DNA from: Cellvibrionales bacterium UBA5860 | GTDB lineage: Bacteria; Pseudomonadota; Gammaproteobacteria; Pseudomonadales; Porticoccaceae | Reading direction: 5' to 3' | Assembly: GCA_002431545.1 (NCBI GenBank) | Contig: DJFY01000081.1 | Coordinates: 1 to 8,727, forward strand | Length of the DNA: 8,727 bases | Shown here: in pieces, positions 1-8,692 of the stretch | Position numbering within the stretch: position 1 is the stretch's first letter | How the letters are laid out: each line of letters begins with the position of its first letter | Translations under genes and position numbers: made by a program | The notes under the pieces: generated by a model | What the model saw: the letters and a program-made list of their open reading frames with translations, nothing else | The model's database searches: none | What the model was told of the DNA's origin: nothing

Positions 1-260
1 GGCGGGGAACCCATGTATTAACAGCCCTGGCGCTCGGCGCCACCGCCTGCATGATAGGGCGACCCTATCTCTACGGCCTGGCAGCGGGCGGGCAACCCGG
101 GGTTGAACGCGTTCTCGATCTGCTGCGCAGCGAACTGGAGCGGGATATGATTTTGTCAGGTCGGCCGGCGCTGTCGCGGCTCGACAGTGAGTGGGTCAAG
201 CGCCGGGATTGGCCATTTATCCAGCCCAATGTCAGGCCAGATACTTATCGAGCATTTTGA
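1..260 (+). CDS. FMN-dependent alpha-hydroxy-acid dehydrogenase, C-terminal fragment
   Basis: This is the last 85 or so codons of a gene whose 5' part lies outside the window; the reading frame has full codons from base 3. The visible peptide begins RGTHVLTALALGA and continues ACMIGRPYLYGLAAGGQPGV, the well-known C-terminal block of the FMN-dependent alpha-hydroxy-acid dehydrogenase/oxidase family (L-lactate dehydrogenase LldD, mandelate dehydrogenase, glycolate oxidase). In this TIM-barrel family, the RGT segment and the following GR contact the FMN phosphate. The helix ERVLDLLRSELERDMILSG is also typical. A tail of about 30 residues rich in Trp, Arg and Pro follows. The catalytic His-bearing motif is not in view, so the substrate (lactate, mandelate, glycolate or other) cannot be assigned. 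The family position usually holding Asp (RGTD) is His here. Its last 29 bases overlap the convergent PHA-system gene. Confidence 0.9.
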   Translation, partial: RGTHVLTALALGATACMIGRPYLYGLAAGGQPGVERVLDLLRSELERDMILSGRPALSRLDSEWVKRRDWPFIQPNVRPDTYRAF

Positions 261-507
261 CAACCTCGGATTCGACAGCGCCCTTTAGCGGGCTCACCAT
301 GAGACCCAGTTTTATGTCGACAGTGACCGCATCTTCGGCACAATCGATTTGGGCGTCGACACCGGAACGACGATAACTGATAGTGTTGGCCCGCCACCGG
401 TAACGGCCGCCAAATTCTGAAACCAACTGTTCCGCCAGGCCCTCTGCCAGCTCCCGGACTTCAGCCACCGCCAATTGATGCTGGCGCTTCTGAACAATTC
501 GTGCCAC
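232..507 (-). CDS. Polyhydroxyalkanoic acid system family protein
   Basis: A small soluble protein of 91 residues. The pattern of an N-terminal helix (VAEVRELAEGLAEQLVSEFG), then RYRWRANTISYRRSGVDAQI, then an acidic strand segment and a closing KLGLMVSPLKGAVESEVVKMLDK helix, fits the PHA-system/granule-region family (TIGR02610/PF09650). Members are found near polyhydroxyalkanoate genes, but their biochemical role is not established. A start at GTG (507) is preferred because a strong GAGGAGG lies 5 bases upstream. A TTG immediately before it (510) would leave only 2 bases of spacing. No signal peptide or membrane segment is visible. No PHA synthase or depolymerase is in the window, so a link to PHA storage rests on family resemblance alone. 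The 3' end overlaps the convergent dehydrogenase gene by 29 bases. Confidence 0.8.
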   Translation of the reverse strand: MARIVQKRQHQLAVAEVRELAEGLAEQLVSEFGGRYRWRANTISYRRSGVDAQIDCAEDAVTVDIKLGLMVSPLKGAVESEVVKMLDKYLA

Positions 508-512
508 CAACG

Positions 513-519
513 CCTCCTC
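513..519 (-). promoter_or_regulatory. Strong Shine-Dalgarno of the PHA-system gene
   Basis: Read on the minus strand the sequence is GAGGAGG, then CG, then TTG GTG. The 5-base distance from AGGAGG to GTG decides the start in favour of GTG at 507 over TTG at 510. It is the best Shine-Dalgarno match of the window. Confidence 0.75.
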
Positions 520-649
520 GATCAGCCGTACGATAAATCTTTAAAACCTGCGGCGGGCGCGCTCGCTTTGACTCTACATCCGAACTGCAACCGCAAAATA
601 CCCGCAATACCATTTACCGCCCTGGCAGTCACGCCACACCTACAGTCTT

Positions 650-658
650 TGCTAAAAT
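650..658 (+). promoter_or_regulatory. Candidate extended -10 promoter of the RDD gene
   Basis: TGCTAAAAT has the extended -10 form TGnTAAAAT, with 5 of 6 matches to TATAAT plus the TG dinucleotide. No convincing -35 box lies 16-18 bases upstream, which extended -10 promoters tolerate. Transcription would begin near 665, giving a leader of about 28 bases before the TTG start at 693. The rest of the gap 508-692 shows nothing I can name apart from the minus-strand ribosome binding site. Confidence 0.4.
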
Positions 659-692
659 GCCCGGCTTTCCAGTGTAGCGTGGAATCCTTTTA

Positions 693-1151
693 TTGCCCAA
701 ACAAAACTATTGTCTGCTCTCTGCCGGCCCATTGCGTCGCCTGACAGCCCTGGTCTACGACAGCTTTCTGCTCTTCGCGCTGGCTGTCGCCTATGCCGGA
801 ACCGTTCTGGCATTGCGCGTGGCTATCAGTGGTGAAGCGGCAGCAGTCGAACCTTTCCGTGGCTGGTCGGCGGTATTTTACGGACTCGGGCTGTGGAGCT
901 GGCTCGGGTTATTCTACTGTTGGTGCTGGCGCCGTAACGGCCAGACACTGGGTATGAAAACCTGGCGCCTGCAATTACAGCAACGCGACGGCAGCAAGCC
1001 GACCTGGCCACAGTGTATGGCGCGCTGTTTGCTCGCGCCGCTATCCTACGGCGTCTTCTGTGTCGGCGTGTTGTGGTGCCTCGGGCAGTCCGGTCGCTGC
1101 TGGCACGACTTGTGGACGGCAACCCGCGTTGTCGTCCTGGCCAAGGAATAG
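693..1151 (+). CDS. RDD family integral membrane protein
   Basis: A 152-residue inner-membrane protein. It carries the family signature: Arg at residues 15-16 and Asp23 in RRLTALVYDS at the start of the first membrane segment (about 22-43), the NGQTLGMKTWRL motif after the second (about 59-79, motif 82-93), and the final Asp139 in the CWHDLWTATRVV block after the third (about 113-131). RDD proteins are small, usually three- or four-helix membrane proteins of mostly unknown function; some have been linked to ion transport, which this sequence does not test. The start is TTG: a stop at 675 in the same frame leaves it as the first usable codon, and GTGGAA sits 8 bases before it. The next in-frame TTG (732) has no ribosome binding site and would shorten the tail before Arg16. 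The gene is alone on its strand and converges on lptG with 18 bases between stops. Confidence 0.85.
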   Translation: MPKQNYCLLSAGPLRRLTALVYDSFLLFALAVAYAGTVLALRVAISGEAAAVEPFRGWSAVFYGLGLWSWLGLFYCWCWRRNGQTLGMKTWRLQLQQRDGSKPTWPQCMARCLLAPLSYGVFCVGVLWCLGQSGRCWHDLWTATRVVVLAKE

Positions 1152-1177
1152 CCGTGCGACAAAGCCCTGTCACGCGG
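1152..1177. terminator. Hairpin at the convergent RDD/lptG junction
   Basis: Immediately after the RDD stop codon, CCGTG-C-GACA can pair with TGTC-A-CGCGG. This gives 5 pairs (one G-U), one mismatch and 4 pairs, around a 6-base loop. The hairpin covers the lptG stop codon on the other strand, so it could serve both converging transcripts. Neither strand has a U-run after it, so it is not a canonical intrinsic terminator; it may stop RNA decay or be chance. Confidence 0.3.
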
Positions 1178-2231
1178 CCCGGCGCAGCAGCATCAAACCA
1201 ATTAATATAGTCAGCGCTGCTGGGGTTATGACCGCCCAGAACGGTGGAAATCCGAACACCACACTGGATGGCCCCAAGAGGCTCTGGGACGTTTGAAAGA
1301 CGATGCCGGTAATGACGCCGGCAAATATGCGATAACCCATAGTCGCTTCGCGCAAAGGCCCGAAAATAAACGATACCGCAATCAATACCAGACTAATAAC
1401 CGAAACCGGTTTGAGCACCTTGCTCCAGAATGCCAACCAGTACGAGGAGGATTTTTGCCGCTGCTCATCAAGGTAGCGGGCGTAATTAAACAATTTGCCG
1501 ATTGGCAAGGAGTCTGCGGGCATGGACAGTAATTGCAGTAGATCGGGGACCAGTCCCGAATCCCAGCGCCGCGTGACGAATTCATCTACTTCGATACCGG
1601 TTTTACCAAAGCGCGAAATCCGGCCCCTTTCCTCGACCCAGTGATCGCCGAAGTAACTGGCCTGCGCAGCGTAACTGACTTCCTGAATACGGCGCTCATC
1701 GTCAAAGCGATAGCGGGTCACGCCAAATATCCGCCCATTGGGATAGACCGCGTTAAAATGAATGAATTCATTGCCCTCGCGGTTCCAGACACCGGCTGTA
1801 CTCGCCAGGCTATCGCGATCCCCGCGCAGTAGCATTCGACGGTTTTCAGCAATCTGATCGGTGTAAGGCACCAGGAACTCGCCCAAGGCCACACCGATAA
1901 AGATGATGATCAATGCCGGGCGTAAAACAAACCCGGTGATCCTCAACAGGGAAACCCCTGAGCTACGCATGACGACCAGTTCCCGATTGCCAGCCAACAC
2001 ACCGAGGCCGACCAGGCAACCGATCAGGCAGGCAAACGGAATATGCTGGTATATCCGCGATGGAAAGGTCAGCACCACGTGGTAGAGCACGTCGGTAAAG
2101 CGATATTCGTTGCGAATGTCGCCCAGTCCGTCGACGATAGCCGCGATGGAGTCAATACCAAGGAGTACGAGCAACACCAATAAAGTAGCACCGGCGACGT
2201 GCAGACCCGTATAGCGGGAGAGGCGTTTCAT
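1170..2231 (-). CDS. lptG: LPS export ABC transporter permease LptG
   Basis: A 353-residue permease (E. coli LptG is about 360) of the YjgP/YjgQ family. With LptF and the ATPase LptB it forms the inner-membrane LptB2FG complex, which extracts lipopolysaccharide and passes it through LptC and LptA to the outer membrane. Visible organisation: membrane segments near 11-32, 60-80 and 100-121; a periplasmic beta-rich domain from about 122 to 270; then segments near 272-290, 302-318 and 331-349. The cytoplasmic loop after segment 2 holds NRELVVMRSSG (82-92), the family's coupling helix that contacts LptB. I assign LptG rather than LptF because it is the distal gene of the pair and has the MKRLSRYTGLHVAGATLLVLLVL N-terminus. 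Its ATG overlaps the lptF stop as ATGA, a hallmark of translational coupling. lptB is not in the window. Confidence 0.95.
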   Translation of the reverse strand: MKRLSRYTGLHVAGATLLVLLVLLGIDSIAAIVDGLGDIRNEYRFTDVLYHVVLTFPSRIYQHIPFACLIGCLVGLGVLAGNRELVVMRSSGVSLLRITGFVLRPALIIIFIGVALGEFLVPYTDQIAENRRMLLRGDRDSLASTAGVWNREGNEFIHFNAVYPNGRIFGVTRYRFDDERRIQEVSYAAQASYFGDHWVEERGRISRFGKTGIEVDEFVTRRWDSGLVPDLLQLLSMPADSLPIGKLFNYARYLDEQRQKSSSYWLAFWSKVLKPVSVISLVLIAVSFIFGPLREATMGYRIFAGVITGIVFQTSQSLLGPSSVVFGFPPFWAVITPAALTILIGLMLLRRAA

Positions 2232-3337
2232 CGCATGGCCACCTTAGGCGTCAACCACGCGGGCCGCCATGCACCCGACCAGACAAGCAGCACAAGCCCG
2301 ATAGCTAGAAAAAGGAAATGCACCCACCACAATCCCAACACTGCCAGGGCGGCCTGCTCTTCCATCATGCCGCGAGCGCCATTCAGAGCGACGAGATACA
2401 GCATGTAGAGAATGATGGCGGGAAAAATACGGATAAAACGCCCCTGGCGCGGATTGGTTCGGGCTAGCGGCACTGCCAGCAGGGTCACCACCAATACCAG
2501 TAGCGGCGAGGATATCCGCCACTGTAGCGCTGCGCGCCGCGCGGGGTCATCGGATGCGAGCAGATCGGCCGTGGGCAGCGACGCAACCTTTTCCCGGCGC
2601 CTGCTATCCGGCTCGACCCGAGCCAGCCGATGGCCGTATTGGGCAAAAGAGGTCAGCGTAAAATCGGCACGGCCCGGTACGCCCTCGATGCGATATCCGT
2701 TCTCAAGTACCAGAAAGCGATCGCCCTGAGCGGAATCGCGTCGCGAAGAACCCTTTTCCGCAAACACGATGACCCTGGAAGGCTCGGCATCTTCCTCATC
2801 GCCAGCTTCGGCGACAAATACATGCGTCATGTGCTGGCTGTCATCTATCTCCCCGCTGTACATGACAGCGCGCCCGCCGCGCAGGGAATAAAACCGGCCC
2901 TCGTCCATGGATTCGAGTTCGCTGCGCTCTTTTTGCTCGTTGAGTAGGGCCTCTGCCCGCGCCAGACCACCGGGGCTGACCGAGAGCGCCAGCCAGCCCA
3001 CAAGGACCGCCACCGCGCAGGCAATACTGATCGCATAAACCATAAAACGCCCCGGCCCCACTCCGCAGGCGTGCAGCACCGTCATTTCGCTTTCAACATA
3101 CATGCGGCCATAGACCAGCAATACGGCGAGAAAAAAGGCCAGCGGGATAATAAGCTCAAGAAATCCCGGCATGCGATAGCCGATGACAGCAAATAAAACA
3201 TTGGCGTCGAGTTGGCCGGCCGCGGCCTGGGCGAGGTATTTGACAAAACGGCTACTGGTAATGACAACCACCAGCACGAGCGTAACCGCAAATGTTGTTG
3301 CGAGAATATCGCGCGCAACATAGCGAAAAATAATCAC
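2228..3337 (-). CDS. lptF: LPS export ABC transporter permease LptF
   Basis: A 369-residue partner of LptG (E. coli LptF is about 366), in the same YjgP/YjgQ family. Predicted membrane segments lie near 11-29, 57-77, 99-121, 276-293, 302-320 and 332-353. A large periplasmic jellyroll-type domain lies between segments 3 and 4; it contains an acidic stretch (AGDEEDAEPS, 178-187). The coupling-helix motif SEMTVLHACGVG (83-94) follows segment 2 and matches the place where LptB docks. The opening IIFRYVARDILATTFAVTLVLVVV is typical of LptF. The start is GTG at 3337: the next in-frame Met is at residue 56 and would remove the first membrane segment. A CAGGAG lies 11 bases upstream, slightly far. 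It is the first gene of the lptFG operon, divergent from pepA, an arrangement known from E. coli. Confidence 0.95.
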   Translation of the reverse strand: MIIFRYVARDILATTFAVTLVLVVVITSSRFVKYLAQAAAGQLDANVLFAVIGYRMPGFLELIIPLAFFLAVLLVYGRMYVESEMTVLHACGVGPGRFMVYAISIACAVAVLVGWLALSVSPGGLARAEALLNEQKERSELESMDEGRFYSLRGGRAVMYSGEIDDSQHMTHVFVAEAGDEEDAEPSRVIVFAEKGSSRRDSAQGDRFLVLENGYRIEGVPGRADFTLTSFAQYGHRLARVEPDSRRREKVASLPTADLLASDDPARRAALQWRISSPLLVLVVTLLAVPLARTNPRQGRFIRIFPAIILYMLYLVALNGARGMMEEQAALAVLGLWWVHFLFLAIGLVLLVWSGAWRPAWLTPKVAMR

Positions 3338-3388
3338 CGCGTAGACAACTCCTGAAGCGGGTCAATGCGCCGGATTGGCGTCGGCAAC

Positions 3389-3394
3389 ATTAGA
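3389..3394 (-). promoter_or_regulatory. Candidate -10 box of the lptFG operon
   Basis: On the minus strand TCTAAT matches TATAAT at 5 of 6 positions and lies about 50 bases before the lptF start. No good -35 box is found at the right spacing. It falls in the 153-base region shared with the pepA promoter, so the two transcripts would diverge from start points only a few tens of bases apart. Confidence 0.3.
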
Positions 3395-3412
3395 AGAAAC
3401 AGCCCGCGAGAT

Positions 3413-3441
3413 TTGGTAAAAGCAACCACTTCGCATAAACT
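3413..3441 (+). promoter_or_regulatory. Candidate sigma-70 promoter of pepA-holC
   Basis: TTGGTA (3413-3418) and TAAACT (3436-3441) each match the consensus at 4 of 6 positions and are spaced by 17 bases. CATAAA at 3434-3439 is an overlapping alternative with shorter spacing. The start would be near 3448, giving a leader of about 43 bases. The stretch 3411-3475 is AT-rich relative to its surroundings, which suits a promoter. In E. coli PepA is a DNA-binding protein reported to affect its own promoter; nothing here proves an operator. Confidence 0.4.
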
Positions 3442-3474
3442 AGCGAGCGTAATTATCCAGTATTAAAACACTTT

Positions 3475-3488
3475 TGTCTCGGGAGACA
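3475..3488 (+). promoter_or_regulatory. Inverted repeat covering the pepA Shine-Dalgarno
   Basis: TGTCTCGGGAGACA is a perfect inverted repeat with 6-base arms around GG. As RNA it can fold as TGTCT/AGACA around a CGGG loop. The GGGAG core (3481-3485), the ribosome binding site 5 bases before the pepA ATG, sits in the loop and 3' arm. The fold could lower translation initiation, or the palindrome could be a protein site; the sequence alone does not decide. Confidence 0.45.
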
Positions 3489-3490
3489 CC

Positions 3491-4975
3491 ATGCAAGTCG
3501 TCGCACGCGCTACCGATCCAACGACAATCAAAACCGAATGTCTCGTAGTACCAGTGGGCAGCAACAGCAAACTGAACAATCCCGCCAAAACCATCGACAA
3601 AGCCACAAAGGGCGCTATCGGCAGACACCTCAAAAGCGGAGATATCAGCGGCAGACCCGGCTCCAGCCTGGTCTTACACGATCCCGAGGGCATCGCGGCT
3701 GAGCGACTGTTATTGATTGGCATCGGCGACCAGGCGCCGGATACCGAAACATTTATCAAAATATGTCGCGAAGCCAGCAAGGTTCTCCGCGCCCTGCCCA
3801 TCAGATCCACCGCCAGTCTACTCTGCCAAATTAAAATCGTCGGCCGCGACAAGCAATGGTCGGCCACGCAGTTTACCCGCCTTTTGTTCGAGGCAGGCTA
3901 TGTTTACCGAAAAACCGATGATAAAAACAACGCGGCGAGCAAACTTGGGAAAGTAACTCTGGTATGCCCGGATCCCACCACACAGAACGCCTGCAAAAAA
4001 GGCGCGATTCAGGGTGAGGCGATCGCTACCGGTGTGAATCATGCGCGCTATCTGGGGGATCTGCCGGGCAATATCTGCACGCCCCGTTACCTGGCCAGTC
4101 AGGCGCGGGCGCTGAGTCGCAAATACGCGTCGATCAAGACTCGAGTGCTATCGGAAAAACAGATGCAGGAACTGGGCATGGGTGCGCTGTTATCGGTAGC
4201 CGCCGGCTCGAAGCAGCCGGCACATCTGATCGCCATGGAATACGCTGGTGCAGGTAAATCCGTCCGCCCCATCGTGCTGGTGGGCAAAGGCGTCACCTTC
4301 GACTCGGGCGGCATCAGCCTAAAACCCGGCGCCAAAATGGATGAAATGAAATATGACATGTGTGGCGCCGCCTCGGTCTTCGGCGTTATGGAAGCACTGG
4401 CTGTGTTGGAGCCACGCCTTAACGTAATCGGTCTTGTCCCTACCGTGGAAAACATGCCCAGCGGTACCGCCACCAAGCCGGGGGACGTGGTCACCTCCAT
4501 GTCTGGCAAGACCATTGAGGTGCTGAATACCGATGCTGAAGGAAGGCTGATTCTCTGCGACGCCCTAACCTACGCCACGCGCTATAAACCCGAGGTGGTT
4601 GTCGATATCGCCACGCTGACCGGCGCCTGTGTCGTTGCTCTTGGCCAGCACGCATCGGGATTGTTTGCCAATGACCAGCCTCTTGCGGATGAACTGCTGC
4701 AAGCGGGTATTGCAGCTGGCGATCGGGCCTGGCAGATGCCCCTGTGGGATAATTATGACGAAGAACTAAAAAGCAACTTCGCAGACATACCTAATATCGG
4801 CGGTCAGGGAGCAGGCAGTATTACCGCGGCGTGTTTTCTCGGTCGATTCACCAAAGAATATCGCTGGGCGCACCTGGATATCGCCGGCACAGCGTGGAAA
4901 TCGGCAGCGCCAAAAGGCGCTACGGGGCGTCCAGTGCCGCTATTGATGGAATTCCTGCTCGGCAAAGTGGCCTGA
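3491..4975 (+). CDS. pepA: Leucyl aminopeptidase PepA (M17 family)
   Basis: A 494-residue cytosolic M17 aminopeptidase, close to the roughly 500 of E. coli PepA. It removes N-terminal residues from peptides with two metal ions in a hexamer. The N-terminal macro-like domain spans about 1-165 and the catalytic domain the rest. The metal and active-site set is complete: Lys266 and Asp271 in GKGVTFDSGG, Lys278, Asp289, and Asp348, Glu350 and Arg352 in NTDAEGRL (346-353). All sit a constant four residues before the E. coli positions, so the enzyme should be active. The ATG is 5 bases after GGGAG. In E. coli PepA also binds DNA (Xer recombination at cer, carAB control); whether this protein does cannot be read here. 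The first gene of the pepA-holC unit, divergent from lptFG. Confidence 0.97.
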   Translation: MQVVARATDPTTIKTECLVVPVGSNSKLNNPAKTIDKATKGAIGRHLKSGDISGRPGSSLVLHDPEGIAAERLLLIGIGDQAPDTETFIKICREASKVLRALPIRSTASLLCQIKIVGRDKQWSATQFTRLLFEAGYVYRKTDDKNNAASKLGKVTLVCPDPTTQNACKKGAIQGEAIATGVNHARYLGDLPGNICTPRYLASQARALSRKYASIKTRVLSEKQMQELGMGALLSVAAGSKQPAHLIAMEYAGAGKSVRPIVLVGKGVTFDSGGISLKPGAKMDEMKYDMCGAASVFGVMEALAVLEPRLNVIGLVPTVENMPSGTATKPGDVVTSMSGKTIEVLNTDAEGRLILCDALTYATRYKPEVVVDIATLTGACVVALGQHASGLFANDQPLADELLQAGIAAGDRAWQMPLWDNYDEELKSNFADIPNIGGQGAGSITAACFLGRFTKEYRWAHLDIAGTAWKSAAPKGATGRPVPLLMEFLLGKVA

Positions 4976-4985
4976 GCGCGGCCCC

Positions 4986-5408
4986 GTGACACGCGTAAAC
5001 TTTTACACAGTACCCGGCCCGACGATCAATACCATGAATTTTGCATGCCAGCTGGCCAACCAGGCCATACAACAAGCAAAATCGGTTTTGCTTTACTGCC
5101 CCGAAACGGTTGCAGCCGAACAAATGGCGACCACGTTGTGGCAATGGCAGCGCACCAGTTTTCTACCGCATCGTGTGGAGGCAAGGGGTCCCGAAAAAAT
5201 CCGCCTGTGCTGTGATCAGGACCCGGGCGAAGATCACGGCTGGCTGATTAACCTGTCTGCCGAAACGCCGGACTGGTTTGCCCGTTTCGAGCAAGTGTTT
5301 GAACTGGTTTATGGCGAAAGCGAATTTATTGCACAAAAACGCCAACGGTATCGTTTTTATAAAGATCGAGGCTATCCCCTAGCCTACCAGGACGCCGGAC
5401 CGAGGTAA
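4986..5408 (+). CDS. holC: DNA polymerase III subunit chi (HolC)
   Basis: A 140-residue protein matching the chi family. It opens with a strand, VNFYTV (4-9), followed by the helix CQLANQAIQQAKSVLLYC, then LW at 51-52, SFLPH (58-62), the WLINLSAETP strand (86-95) and the basic C-terminal helix with QKRQRYRFYKDRGYPL (117-132). Chi pairs with psi (HolD) in the clamp-loader complex and binds the C-terminal tail of SSB, tying the replicase to coated template. The start is GTG at 4986, 10 bases after the pepA stop, with no good ribosome binding site, which suggests translation depends on ribosomes leaving pepA. Following pepA is the usual position of holC in Gammaproteobacteria. The TAA stop lies in the same frame as the next ORF, with four sense codons between. 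Confidence 0.93.
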   Translation: MTRVNFYTVPGPTINTMNFACQLANQAIQQAKSVLLYCPETVAAEQMATTLWQWQRTSFLPHRVEARGPEKIRLCCDQDPGEDHGWLINLSAETPDWFARFEQVFELVYGESEFIAQKRQRYRFYKDRGYPLAYQDAGPR

Positions 5409-5420
5409 TATTGCCCCGCC

Positions 5421-5783
5421 ATGGACGAACCCCCGAACAAACCGGACGAAACAAAGCCAGCAGTGGCCGATCAGAAGCCACACGGGACTGACGCCAAACC
5501 CGACGTGCCGACGCTAACACGCGTCAAGACAGAACCAAGCCGCGAAAAAACAGGTAACGAGGTTCCTACGTTGACCAACGTCGTACGGCCGGCGAAAAAA
5601 CAGTCTCCGCCTTCCCAAGCGACGGCCGGCAGCAAAACGACCAATACCGGAGCACCGCGCCATGGCGAGGAATCCTCGACAACGCCTCCGCAGGAGGATC
5701 CCGCGATTCCCACACTGACGCGAAAATTCCAACCATCGTCCGACACATCGCCCGACATACCCCCGAATGCCGACGGCGACTAG
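5421..5783 (+). CDS. Proline/threonine-rich disordered protein with three [VI]PTLT motifs
   Basis: A 120-residue protein of unknown function. It lacks Cys, Trp and Tyr, has a single Phe (103), and has about 21 Pro, 17 Thr and many charged residues of both signs, so it is almost certainly disordered. It has no signal peptide or membrane segment. A short motif occurs three times: DVPTLTRV (28-35), EVPTLTNV (47-54) and AIPTLTRK (95-102). The PTLT codons differ between copies at most degenerate positions. It lies 12 bases after holC, with 91 bases before valS, and probably shares the pepA-holC transcript. The ATG at 5421 has no clear ribosome binding site; GAGG lies about 15 bases upstream. I recall similar low-complexity proteins with PxLT repeats between holC and valS in other proteobacteria (possibly DUF2486-like), sometimes labelled as chi, but cannot confirm it. 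It has no chi-like fold. Confidence 0.75.
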   Translation: MDEPPNKPDETKPAVADQKPHGTDAKPDVPTLTRVKTEPSREKTGNEVPTLTNVVRPAKKQSPPSQATAGSKTTNTGAPRHGEESSTTPPQEDPAIPTLTRKFQPSSDTSPDIPPNADGD

Positions 5784-5809
5784 AGCGCACCCGGCCCAGC
5801 AAGTATAAT
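5781..5809 (+). promoter_or_regulatory. valS: Candidate valS promoter
   Basis: A perfect -10 hexamer TATAAT (5804-5809) lies 17 bases after a weak -35-like TAGAGC (5781-5786, 3 of 6), which begins with the stop codon of the preceding gene. The start would be near 5816, giving a leader of about 60 bases before the valS ATG. valS can therefore be transcribed on its own as well as by read-through from pepA-holC. Confidence 0.55.
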
Positions 5810-5825
5810 TCGCCGGTTTCGTAAC

Positions 5826-5840
5826 CCCGGGCGCCCCGGG
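5826..5840 (+). promoter_or_regulatory. GC-rich hairpin in the valS leader
   Basis: CCCGGG-CGC-CCCGGG forms a perfect 6-pair, all-GC stem with a 3-base loop, about 10 bases after the predicted transcription start and 34 bases before the ATG. No U-run follows, so it is unlikely to be an intrinsic terminator. It may stabilise the leader. I see no leader peptide with valine codons that would suggest attenuation. Confidence 0.45.
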
Positions 5841-5874
5841 TGTTCCAACTGGCCCACAACTGTAATATTCGAGC

Positions 5875-8643
<2,769 letters not shown>

Positions 8644-8655
8644 TTCTGCGAGAGA

Positions 8656-8692
8656 CCTGCGAAGCTCTGATGCTCTGATACTTCCCCGCAGG
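8656..8692 (+). repeat. Inverted repeat after valS enclosing a tandem 8-base repeat
   Basis: CCTGCGAAG (8656-8664) can pair with CTT (8681-8683) and CGCAGG (8687-8692), leaving a CCC bulge. The loop contains GCTCTGAT twice in tandem (8664-8671 and 8672-8679). A separate 7-base direct repeat, GAGACCT, flanks it (8652-8658 and 8692-8698). No U-run follows, so it is a weak terminator candidate at most. Bases 8644-8727 hold no gene that I can support. Confidence 0.4.

Noticed and set aside
475..744. Plus-strand open frame spanning the gap before the RDD gene
   Set aside because: It begins antisense within the PHA-system gene, runs through the promoter region and shows no protein family character.
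2412..2947. Plus-strand open frames inside lptF
   Set aside because: They overlap each other and the well-supported lptF, and have Arg/Ser-rich compositions typical of shadow frames.
4099..4515. Minus-strand open frame inside pepA
   Set aside because: It is the mirror of the conserved catalytic domain of pepA, and its peptide has no recognisable features.
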